Assembly (NCBI GenBank): GCA_002345145.1
Contig: DDVC01000088.1
Span: forward strand, 1 to 31,308
Direction of reading: 5' to 3'
DNA length: 31,308 nt
DNA from: Bacteroidetes bacterium UBA2322
GTDB taxonomy: Bacteria > Bacteroidota > Bacteroidia > Chitinophagales > UBA2359
Below, in pieces: positions 22,876 through 30,195 of this stretch; positions within the stretch are counted from its first letter, which is position 1, and each line of letters opens with the position of its first letter. The position numbers and the translations under genes were made by a program. Under the pieces are notes generated by a model, which ran no database searches, was not told where the DNA came from, and saw only the letters and a program-made list of their open reading frames with translations.

Positions 22876-24384
22876 TTACTTAGCGGCTTCTTCAATGAGT
22901 TTTTTACCTTTTTCAACCGCATCTTCAATAGTACCTACTAAGTTAAAGGCGGCTTCGGGCAGGTAATCCAATTCACCGTCCATAATCATGTTAAAGCCGC
23001 GGATAGTTTCTTCAATAGGCACAAACACACCTTTTAAGCCGGTAAATTGCTCTGCCACAAAGAAAGGCTGCGACAAGAAACGCTGCACACGGCGGGCGCG
23101 GTGTACTACTAATTTGTCTTCTTCGCTCAATTCGTCCATACCCAAAATGGCAATAATATCTTGCAGTTCTTTATAGCGTTGCAAAATAGCTTTTACCCTT
23201 TGAGCGGTATTGTAATGTTCTTCGCCCACCACGCGAGGGGTTAAAATGCGTGAGGTGGATTCCAGCGGGTCAACAGCAGGGTAAATACCCAATGCGGCTA
23301 ATTTACGGCTAAGTACCGTAGTAGCGTCAAGGTGGGCAAAGGTAGTAGCGGGTGCGGGGTCGGTAAGGTCATCGGCAGGAACATAAACCGCTTGCACTGA
23401 GGTAATAGAGCCGCGTTTAGTAGAGGTAATGCGCTCCTGCATTAAACCCATTTCGGTAGCTAAGGTAGGCTGATAACCTACTGCTGAGGGCATACGCCCC
23501 AAAAGTGCAGACACCTCAGAACCGGCTTGGGTAAAGCGGAAAATATTGTCAATAAAGAAGAGAATATCTTTTCCTTTGCTGTCGCCCTCATCACCATCGC
23601 GGAAATACTCGGCAACAGTTAATCCTGATAAAGCTACGCGGGCACGAGAGCCGGGCGGTTCGTTCATTTGCCCAAATACCATGGTAATAAAGGACTCTTC
23701 TAAGGCTTTTTTGTCCACCTTACTCAAATCCCATGCACCGGTTTCTTCCAAATTATGAAGAAAATCTTTGCCATATTTTACTACATTGGCTTCTACCATT
23801 TCACGCAAAAGGTCATTTCCTTCGCGGGTGCGCTCGCCTACGCCGGCAAATACCGATAAACCGGAGTAACCAAGAGCAATGTTGTTGATAAGCTCCATGA
23901 TTAGTACCGTTTTACCTACGCCTGCACCACCAAACAACCCAATTTTACCACCACGAAGGTAGGGCTCTAAAAGGTCAATTACTTTAATACCGGTAAACAG
24001 GGGTTCGGCTTCGGTAGTTAAGTCTTCGTATGCGGGCGGCTGGCGGTGAATGGGGTAAAACTTTTTAGCCTCAATTTCGCCTACACCGTCAATAGTGCTG
24101 CCTGTTACGTTAAACAACCTGCCTCTTATATTATTGCCTACGGGCATTCTGATGGGCTGTCCGGTATCGGTTACGGGCATACCGCGCAGCAAACCATCGG
24201 TAGAGTCCATGGCTATGGTGCGTACACTGTCTTCGCCTAAGTGTTGCTGACATTCTAATACTAAAGTAGAACCGTCTTCGCGCTTTACTTCTAATGCGCT
24301 CAAAATTTCGGGTAAATGACCGCTGGGAAACGCTACGTCTATTACCGCGCCAATTATTTGCTTGATTTTACCTGCTTTCGACAT
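22876..24384 (-). CDS. atpD: ATP synthase F1 beta subunit
   Basis: A 502-residue catalytic subunit of F1. The Walker A is GGAGVGKT (in KIGLFGGAGVGKTVLIMELI), the catalytic Glu lies in GVGERTREGNDL, and Walker B in DILFFIDNIFRFTQAGSEVSALLGRMPSAVGYQP. The DELSEED-equivalent near the C-terminus reads DELSEEDK, the region that contacts the central stalk. Length is ~20-30 residues above E. coli AtpD, through small insertions near NDLLREMVEANVVKYGKDF, typical of this phylum. It is transcribed from a TAnnTTTG promoter at 24423-24430 and is first in the atpD-atpC pair. Confidence 0.99.
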   Translation of the reverse strand: MSKAGKIKQIIGAVIDVAFPSGHLPEILSALEVKREDGSTLVLECQQHLGEDSVRTIAMDSTDGLLRGMPVTDTGQPIRMPVGNNIRGRLFNVTGSTIDGVGEIEAKKFYPIHRQPPAYEDLTTEAEPLFTGIKVIDLLEPYLRGGKIGLFGGAGVGKTVLIMELINNIALGYSGLSVFAGVGERTREGNDLLREMVEANVVKYGKDFLHNLEETGAWDLSKVDKKALEESFITMVFGQMNEPPGSRARVALSGLTVAEYFRDGDEGDSKGKDILFFIDNIFRFTQAGSEVSALLGRMPSAVGYQPTLATEMGLMQERITSTKRGSITSVQAVYVPADDLTDPAPATTFAHLDATTVLSRKLAALGIYPAVDPLESTSRILTPRVVGEEHYNTAQRVKAILQRYKELQDIIAILGMDELSEEDKLVVHRARRVQRFLSQPFFVAEQFTGLKGVFVPIEETIRGFNMIMDGELDYLPEAAFNLVGTIEDAVEKGKKLIEEAAK

Positions 24385-24422
24385 TTTTTTGGGGTCTTAA
24401 AGTGGTCTTTTAAAATTTGCCG

Positions 24423-24454
24423 CAAAGATAAGGGTTTGTGCTTAACAAACCCAA
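24423..24454 (-). promoter_or_regulatory. Promoter of atpD-atpC
   Basis: The minus-strand -7 box TATCTTTG (24423-24430, followed by CGGC) is preceded by TTG (24452-24454) at 21-bp spacing. This fits the Bacteroidota TTG-N17-23-TAnnTTTG pattern. It lies about 40 bp before the atpD ATG. Confidence 0.72.
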
Positions 24455-24477
24455 TTTTGACGGTTTTTTATGAAGAA

Positions 24478-24557
24478 TTGGTAGATAGTAGATAGTAGAT
24501 GGTACTAAACTCATTCCTAATCAGCAATCCTTCACTTTTCATTCTTCACTTTTCACT
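24478..24557. repeat. Tandem GTAGAT(A/G) repeat and CTTCACTTTTCA tract
   Basis: GTAGATA, GTAGATA and GTAGATG run head-to-tail at 24481-24501. A CTTCACTTTTCATTCTTCAC-type tract follows at 24530-24557, directly after (3' of) the minus-strand asd gene. The same two motifs pair up at 14576-14632. Confidence 0.75.
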
Positions 24558-24562
24558 CACCC

Positions 24563-25561
24563 CTACCCGCCAACCAAGTTATGTGCCATGAGGTACTCTG
24601 CTATTTGAATGGCGTTGGTAGCGGCGCCCTTGCGAAGGTTATCGGATACTATCCACATATTAAGGGTATTGGGCTGCGATTCGTCTTTTCGGATTCTGCC
24701 TACAAATACCTCGTCTTTGTTTTGCTGATACAGGGGCATGGGGTAAATGTTTTGTTCTATGTTGTCCATTACTACTACGCCGGGCATTTGGCTCATCAAT
24801 TGTCGGGCATTTTCTACACTGCCAAAATCGCGCTCAAATTCCACATTTACCGATTCGGAGTGCCCTCCAATAACCGGTACGCGCACGGCTGTGGCGGTTA
24901 CCTGTATGCTGTAATCGCTCAGAATTTTTCGGGTTTCGTTTACCAATTTCATTTCTTCTTTGGTGTAGCCGTTATCGGTAAACACATCGCACTGGGGCAG
25001 GCAGTTGAGGTCTATATTATAAGGATACACTTTTTCGCCTTCAATGCCGCTGCGCTCGCTGCGCAGTTGTGCTACAGCTTCTTTACCGGTGCCGGTTACT
25101 GCTTGGTAGGTGCTTACTACTATGCGTTTAATTTTAAAAGCGTTGTGCAGTGGGCTGAGCGCCATTACCATTTGAATGGTAGAGCAGTTAGGGTTGGCTA
25201 TAATTTTGTCTTGGGACGTAAGTACTGAGCCGTTAATTTCAGGCACTATTAGTTTTATGTTTTCGTGCATACGCCACGCTGAGGAGTTGTCTATAACGGT
25301 AGAGCCCATTTCGGCAAACTGGGGCGCCCATTTGAGCGATACGCCTGCACCGGCAGAAAATAAGGCAATATCGGGTTTATTGTACAAGCCTACTTCCATG
25401 CTTACCACCGATGCTTCTTTGCCGCCATACAGTACTTTATTGCCTACCGATGCCTCTGATGCTATGGGTATAATTTGCGATACCGGAAAGTTGCGCTCTT
25501 GTAATACCTGAAGCATTACCTTGCCTACCAAACCGGTAGCGCCTACTACTGCTACTTTCAT
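24563..25561 (-). CDS. asd: Aspartate-semialdehyde dehydrogenase
   Basis: A 332-residue NADP-dependent enzyme that makes aspartate semialdehyde from aspartyl phosphate, feeding diaminopimelate/lysine, threonine and methionine synthesis. Motifs are MKVAVVGATGLVGKVMLQVL (dinucleotide binding), SAGAGVSLKWAPQFA, the catalytic Cys in NPNCSTIQMV, the QAVTGTGKEA block, the active-site Arg region SERSGIEGEKVYPYNI, and the catalytic His in VIGGHSESVNVEFE. Length is normal. Diaminopimelate made downstream would be used by the Mur ligases also present in the window, but these genes are not one operon. A TACCTTTG promoter box lies at 25665-25672. Confidence 0.97.
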   Translation of the reverse strand: MKVAVVGATGLVGKVMLQVLQERNFPVSQIIPIASEASVGNKVLYGGKEASVVSMEVGLYNKPDIALFSAGAGVSLKWAPQFAEMGSTVIDNSSAWRMHENIKLIVPEINGSVLTSQDKIIANPNCSTIQMVMALSPLHNAFKIKRIVVSTYQAVTGTGKEAVAQLRSERSGIEGEKVYPYNIDLNCLPQCDVFTDNGYTKEEMKLVNETRKILSDYSIQVTATAVRVPVIGGHSESVNVEFERDFGSVENARQLMSQMPGVVVMDNIEQNIYPMPLYQQNKDEVFVGRIRKDESQPNTLNMWIVSDNLRKGAATNAIQIAEYLMAHNLVGG

Positions 25562-25664
25562 GTTACTTTGTTTTTAGGGGATTTAACTGATGTTAGAATT
25601 TTAGGTAAAACACTTCTTATTGCCCGATGATTACCCATGAAGGCTGCTTGGGCAAAATAAGCCG

Positions 25665-25672
25665 CAAAGGTA
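25665..25672 (-). promoter_or_regulatory. Promoter -7 box (TACCTTTG) of asd
   Basis: The minus strand reads TACCTTTGCGGC, matching TAnnTTTG and again followed by CGGC. It implies a leader of roughly 97 bases before the ATG at 25561. A TTG is found 24 bp further upstream, slightly longer than usual spacing. Confidence 0.6.
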
Positions 25673-25769
25673 GTATTTCTTGCCCGATGTGCAGTGCAAT
25701 AAAGGAGCTTTTTTTACATACTGCATGGTAAGCCGGTGCAAGAGCAAGGGTAAAGATGGGTAATAAACC

Positions 25770-27926
25770 CTAATGCCCTATATTGCCATTCCATTCGTTT
25801 TCGGTAGTGGCGCCGGGGTTAAAGCCGCGCAGTTGTACAGCTCGGGCAAGGGCATCGGGGCTTACATGCCAGCGCAGAGGCGGCATATTGTGGGCAAGGG
25901 TAAACAGGTATTGGTTGGTTTGGCTTGCAGTTTCGTTAAAGGCTACCTGATGCAGTTGCTGTGCAGGAGCGGCGGTAAAACTAATTACCAAATTACCTTG
26001 TTGTGTGTAAACCGAAACCTTGCCGTTTTGTCCGGCTGTGGCTATGTAGCGGGCATCGGGCGAAAATGCAGCATCGTACAGTTCGCCGTTATATGGGGCA
26101 AAAATGGTTTGTAAGGTAGGGTTATCTGGTTTAGTTATGTTCCACAAAAAAGCTCTACCGTCTTTTGATGCGGTAACTATGTGGGTATTTTGCTTAGAAA
26201 AACGGGCGGTCGTTACGGTTCGGGCATGGCCGGGCAGGGTAGCCAGCAGCAAACCGTTGGTATTCCACAACTTGGCGGTACGGTCGTAAGAGGCAGTAGC
26301 CAGCAGTTGGGCATCGGGAGCAAAATCGGCGTTGGTAAGCCAGTCGGTATGGGCATTAAACTGGGCAAGTTGTTTACCGCTGTAATCCCAAAGCCGGGCA
26401 TTACCATTGGGGTCGGCAGATAATACGTTTGCCATTTTGCCTCCTGCAAACCACACATTAAACCCTTTGGCAGAATTACCGTTAAGCACTATTACGGGGC
26501 TGCCGTTGTGGTCATAAACTCGGGTAAAATAGTTATTTTGTGAGGCGTAATACAGTTTATCGGGCTTGGTAAAGCTAAAAGAAGTTGTATTTGCCGGCAA
26601 TGATACGTTGGTAATAATGTTTCCGTCTGTATTCCAAATCTGTGCGGTTTGGTTGGCGGTAATGGTGTATAACAACTGGTTTTGGGTATCAAAAGATGAC
26701 TGCAAAACGGGGTTATAGGTAAGGGGTACAATTTTACCCGATTTCCAAGCCCAGCTTCGGGCAGTGCCGTCTTCGGAGGTGGTGTAAATGTGTTGGCTGT
26801 CGGCCGAAAATCGGGCTTGGTAAAGCGGCGCCCAATGCCCGCTAAGTGTTGTTACTAAACTGCCAAAGGTATGCCAAACGGTGGCGGTTTTATCGGTAGA
26901 GGCCGTTAGCAGCAGTTTGCCATCGGGCGAAAAAGCTATTTTTCTGATAGGCGCATTGTGAGGAGTTATACTGCGCAGGAGTTTACCTTGCAGGTCGTAT
27001 TGTTCTATCGTGCCATTTTTAGTGGCGGCGGCAATCATTTTTTCGGCAGGCGAAAAATGGGCATCGGTATAAACATCGGCATTTTGGTTAATCACAAAAA
27101 TGGGTTTTGCAGTTTTGGCAAGGTCAAAAGAGGCTAATTTTACTCCGTCAGACAGGAGCAGGTGTTTGCCGTCGGGGGCAAAGCGCACTATGGTAAGCAT
27201 TTCCATATTATTGCCTGCGGTTATGGTTTGAAGCAGTTTGCCGTTCCAGTCCCACAGTCGGGCGGTACCGTCCCAGCCGGCAGTGGCAAAGGTATTGCCA
27301 TCGGGCGAAAGGTGGAGGTCATAAACCGGCGCTGTATGTCCTTTTAGTTGCACATTGGGGTTGCCGCTATCGTCCCAAATAATGGCAGTAAAATCTTCGG
27401 AGGTGGTATAGGCGTACTGCCTGTTGGGTAAAAACCCTACGCTGTAAATGTTGGCTGTATGTTTACTTAGCGTATCCATTTTGCCACTTATGGTATTAAT
27501 AAGTAAGGCATTTTTTCCTGCATCGGCAACCACATACCCGCCGTTTGCCGAAAAAGCAGCATTGTAAATGGTTTGGCTAAAGGTATGTATTTTGTGGTAA
27601 AATGGGGTGGTATGGTAAGCGCCTTCCCATTCAAACACCTGGTGGTAGTAGGCTTTCAGAAGCAGGTCGGCGGTGGCGGGTTCGCGGCGCAAATTCCAAG
27701 CCTGCAAAGCCAACCTAAAACTCTCGGTGGGGTTGTTTTGCTCATATAAAGTGTAAGCGGCATGGGCATTTATTTGAAGCGCTTCGGTATATAATTTGCC
27801 GGCTTCTAAATCTTGCCGGCAGGTTTGCAGCAGTTCTTTTGAATGACCACAGGAGCTAACCAGCCCAATGAATAAACCAATTAAAAGGAAGGAATAAACC
27901 CAATTAACCATTGTATGTGCTTTCAT
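25770..27926 (-). CDS. Large WD40-repeat lipoprotein
   Basis: A 718-residue protein with a hydrophobic N-terminus and a lipobox LVSSC (Cys26), so it is probably a lipid-anchored envelope protein. Residues ~30-100 are helical (ALQINAHAAYTLYEQNNPTESFRLALQAWNLR), like TPR or SEL-type helices. From ~110 to ~680 there are about 12-14 WD40-type units, e.g. GHTAPVYDLHLSPDGNTFAT followed by WDGTARLWD; GHARTVTTARFSKQNTHIVT; and ASYDRTAKLWN. That is enough for two propellers. The C-terminal tail VSPDALARAVQLRGFNPG resembles the tail of WD40 proteins of the NACHT/STAND type, but no NTPase domain is present. Likely a protein-binding scaffold; partner unknown. An alternative ATG lies 5 codons into the frame. 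Confidence 0.85.
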   Translation of the reverse strand: MKAHTMVNWVYSFLLIGLFIGLVSSCGHSKELLQTCRQDLEAGKLYTEALQINAHAAYTLYEQNNPTESFRLALQAWNLRREPATADLLLKAYYHQVFEWEGAYHTTPFYHKIHTFSQTIYNAAFSANGGYVVADAGKNALLINTISGKMDTLSKHTANIYSVGFLPNRQYAYTTSEDFTAIIWDDSGNPNVQLKGHTAPVYDLHLSPDGNTFATAGWDGTARLWDWNGKLLQTITAGNNMEMLTIVRFAPDGKHLLLSDGVKLASFDLAKTAKPIFVINQNADVYTDAHFSPAEKMIAAATKNGTIEQYDLQGKLLRSITPHNAPIRKIAFSPDGKLLLTASTDKTATVWHTFGSLVTTLSGHWAPLYQARFSADSQHIYTTSEDGTARSWAWKSGKIVPLTYNPVLQSSFDTQNQLLYTITANQTAQIWNTDGNIITNVSLPANTTSFSFTKPDKLYYASQNNYFTRVYDHNGSPVIVLNGNSAKGFNVWFAGGKMANVLSADPNGNARLWDYSGKQLAQFNAHTDWLTNADFAPDAQLLATASYDRTAKLWNTNGLLLATLPGHARTVTTARFSKQNTHIVTASKDGRAFLWNITKPDNPTLQTIFAPYNGELYDAAFSPDARYIATAGQNGKVSVYTQQGNLVISFTAAPAQQLHQVAFNETASQTNQYLFTLAHNMPPLRWHVSPDALARAVQLRGFNPGATTENEWNGNIGH

Positions 27927-28001
27927 AAATAATAGGTGTAAGGGAAATGATGCAAGGAAACAATGGGGTAAAATTACGCTTTTTTACCTATACCGATACA
28001 T

Positions 28002-28037
28002 AAAAAAACGCCCACCGAAAACCGATGAGCGTTTTTT
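28002..28037 (-). terminator. Rho-independent terminator of the FKBP gene
   Basis: An AAAAAACGC/GCGTTTTTT stem of 9 bp, extended past two mismatches by CA/TG and CG/CG, with a short A-rich loop. On the minus strand it ends in a seven-T run. It lies 19 bp past the FKBP stop. Confidence 0.8.
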
Positions 28038-28056
28038 AGAGAAAAAAACAGGCAGT

Positions 28057-28569
28057 TTAGTGATGATGATGATGCCCGTCAGGACCATGTACATGCCCGT
28101 GTTCAATTTCGGAGGGCGAGGCTTCTCTTACCGATAGTACTGTGCCGCTGAAAAAGAGGTCTATACCTGCCATAGGGTGGTTAAAATCCATAGTAACAGT
28201 ATTAAGGTCAAAACTAACCACTTTACCGTGCATCAAGTGACCTTGGTCGTTGCGCATAGGAATTACGTTGCCAATTTGGAGTAAATCACCGGCAAGTTGT
28301 CCGTCTATGATAAAAATATCAATAGGCAGTTGCACAACGGCATCGGGGTCAGCTTCGCCGTAAGCATTGGCGCTGTCTATGTTAAACGCAAACGAATCGC
28401 CTTCTTTTAAACCTGCTAAATTGTCTTCAAACTCGGGTAGCAAATTACCTGCGCCAAACAAAAACTCAAAAGGCGCATCAGTTTCTGTTGCTTCTACCAC
28501 TTCGCCTTGGGCGTTGTCTTGGCGCAAAACATAGCTTACGCCCACAACTTTGTCTTTAGAAATAATCAT
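28057..28569 (-). CDS. slyD: FKBP-type peptidyl-prolyl isomerase, SlyD-like, His-rich tail
   Basis: The start is the ATG at 28569 (MIISKDKVVGVSYVLRQ), where family similarity begins; the 16 residues before it are unsupported. The product has 170 residues. An FKBP half-domain (residues ~1-70: FLFGAGNLLPEFEDNLAGLK) is followed by the insert-in-flap chaperone domain (~75-125: IGNVIPMRNDQGHLMHGKV) and the closing FKBP strand (NHPMAGIDLFFSGTVLSVRE). It ends in HGHVHGPDGHHHHH, a metal-binding tail as in SlyD, where it binds Ni2+. SlyD catalyses proline isomerisation and acts as a folding chaperone; in E. coli it also helps deliver Ni to hydrogenase. It is divergent from murF. Confidence 0.93.
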   Translation of the reverse strand: MIISKDKVVGVSYVLRQDNAQGEVVEATETDAPFEFLFGAGNLLPEFEDNLAGLKEGDSFAFNIDSANAYGEADPDAVVQLPIDIFIIDGQLAGDLLQIGNVIPMRNDQGHLMHGKVVSFDLNTVTMDFNHPMAGIDLFFSGTVLSVREASPSEIEHGHVHGPDGHHHHH

Positions 28570-28699
28570 TGATGGAGAAATTGATGAGTTAATTTGGAGA
28601 AATAAACCGCAATGCAAACAATTTAGTTCGCAATTACCCTATTTTGCCCGAAATTTGCCGCCGTTTTTTAGTTCCCTGTTCTATTTATTCCACTAAACC

Positions 28700-28727
28700 T
28701 TGGCACCTTCTGTTTGTTTTAACTTTG
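28700..28727 (+). promoter_or_regulatory. Promoter of murF
   Basis: TAACTTTG at 28720-28727 matches TAnnTTTG, preceded by TTG at 28700-28702 (17-bp spacing). The transcript is expected to start near 28734, about 48 bases before the ATG at 28782. Confidence 0.6.
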
Positions 28728-28781
28728 TTACATTAGAACGCCTTTATTCATATTTTGCTTACTTTGCAATTCACCTCACTC

Positions 28782-30101
28782 ATGCATAATATTGACCATC
28801 TCTACTCCTCCTTTTTGCAATGTACCGGTGTGGTAATAGACAGCCGAAAAGCCTCATTGGGCAGCATGTTTTTTGCACTGAAAGGCAATCATACCGATGG
28901 CAACCGTTTTGCCGCAACTGCATTAGAATCGGGCGCTAAATATGCGGTAATAGACAACCCCGATTTTGACACAAAAGACGGACGCTGCATAGTAGCGCCC
29001 GATGTGCTTGATGCCCTACAAACCCTTGCCCGGCACCACCGTAAACACTGCAAAATACCTTTTATTGGCATTACCGGCAGCAATGGTAAAACTACTACTA
29101 AGGAGTTGGTGGCAGCAGTGCTTGCCACTACTTACCAAACCTATGCCACTCAGGGCAACCTGAACAACCATATAGGCGTGCCGCTTACCCTGCTTGCCGT
29201 AACTCCTCAAACCCAAATGGCGGTAATAGAAATGGGCGCCAACAAACAGGGCGATATAAACGAGCTGTGCAGTTTTGCCCTACCCAATTTTGGACTCATT
29301 ACCGGCATAGGTAAAGCGCACTTAGAAGGGTTTGGCGGTATTGAGGGCGTTAAAAAGGGTAAGGGTGAGTTGTTTGAGTTTTTAGATGCCATAGAAGGCA
29401 GAGCCTTTGTTAATTTTAACGATTTTAGGGTGGCAGAGTTGGCTTATTTTTTACAAAAGGCTACTACCTACGGCAATACCAAAAGGGCTAAAATTTTTGT
29501 AGAGCCTTTGAGCTGTAACCCGTTTTTGAGCGTTAGGTGGCACTTGCCTAAAACGCTTAAACAAGACCTTGAAACCGATTTTTTAGATATAAACACCCAA
29601 CTTACCGGCGCTTACAACTTAGATAACGTAACGGCTGCCATTGCCATTGGTGCACATTTTAAGGTAGATCCCTTTAACATTGCCCGCGCCATAGAAGGTT
29701 ATGTGCCACAAAACAACCGATCGCAAATGGTACAAATTGGGAGCAACACCCTTATCTTAGATGCTTACAATGCCAACCCCACCAGTATGCAAAACGCCTT
29801 GCAAAACTTTACCCAACTTGCCGCAACTAATAAAGTAGTTATTTTAGGCGATATGCTGGAAATGGGTGAGTTTAGCACACAAGAACACAGCGCTGTTTTA
29901 GAAATTTTACAAAATATGCCCCTGCAACTTGCTGTTTTGATTGGTACTGAATTTGAAAAGGTGAAAATACGCCAAAACAACTTTTTATATTTTCCCGATG
30001 CGCAGGCAGCCAAACAGTGGTATGCCCAACAGCATTTGCAAAACACCCATATCTTACTCAAAGGATCGCGCGGCATGGCTTTGGAAACCATCTTCCAATA
30101 A
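28782..30101 (+). CDS. murF: UDP-MurNAc-tripeptide--D-Ala-D-Ala ligase
   Basis: A 439-residue cytoplasmic Mur ligase that adds D-Ala-D-Ala to UDP-MurNAc-tripeptide, the last step of the soluble peptidoglycan precursor. The start is the ATG at 28782 (MHNIDHLYSSFLQCTGVVID); a TTG 27 bases upstream is less likely. Motifs are GVVIDSRKASLGSMFFALKG (the MurF/E D-S-R uridine-binding motif), the P-loop ITGSNGKTTTKE, EMGANKQGDI, the central domain GAYNLDNVTAAIAIG, and DAYNANPTSMQNAL, which is the MurF signature. Length is normal. It stands apart from any dcw cluster, divergent from the FKBP gene and convergent with the T9SS surface protein. Confidence 0.97.
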   Translation: MHNIDHLYSSFLQCTGVVIDSRKASLGSMFFALKGNHTDGNRFAATALESGAKYAVIDNPDFDTKDGRCIVAPDVLDALQTLARHHRKHCKIPFIGITGSNGKTTTKELVAAVLATTYQTYATQGNLNNHIGVPLTLLAVTPQTQMAVIEMGANKQGDINELCSFALPNFGLITGIGKAHLEGFGGIEGVKKGKGELFEFLDAIEGRAFVNFNDFRVAELAYFLQKATTYGNTKRAKIFVEPLSCNPFLSVRWHLPKTLKQDLETDFLDINTQLTGAYNLDNVTAAIAIGAHFKVDPFNIARAIEGYVPQNNRSQMVQIGSNTLILDAYNANPTSMQNALQNFTQLAATNKVVILGDMLEMGEFSTQEHSAVLEILQNMPLQLAVLIGTEFEKVKIRQNNFLYFPDAQAAKQWYAQQHLQNTHILLKGSRGMALETIFQ

Positions 30102-30153
30102 CCCGTATAAATCCGGCACAATAGGAAAAATTGGTAAACAACAAAGGCAAGGA

Positions 30154-30180
30154 ACAGCATAATGCAAGCAGTTATGCTGT
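30154..30180. repeat. 9-bp perfect hairpin between convergent genes
   Basis: ACAGCATAA and TTATGCTGT pair perfectly around a 9-base loop, between the murF stop (30101) and the surface-protein stop (30196). Neither strand carries a T run after the stem, so it is not a classical terminator, though its location between convergent genes suggests a role in transcript ends. Confidence 0.6.
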
Positions 30181-30195
30181 CCCCAGCCCTACTTG

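Noticed and set aside
24581..25228. 215-codon plus-strand frame opposite asd
   Set aside because: The minus-strand frame is an intact aspartate-semialdehyde dehydrogenase; the opposite frame is a shadow of its codon use.
28057..28100. Run of histidine codons at the end of the FKBP gene as a possible cloning tag artefact
   Set aside because: It is part of HGHVHGPDGHHHHH directly continuing the SlyD domain, as in natural SlyD tails, and is followed by a native terminator.
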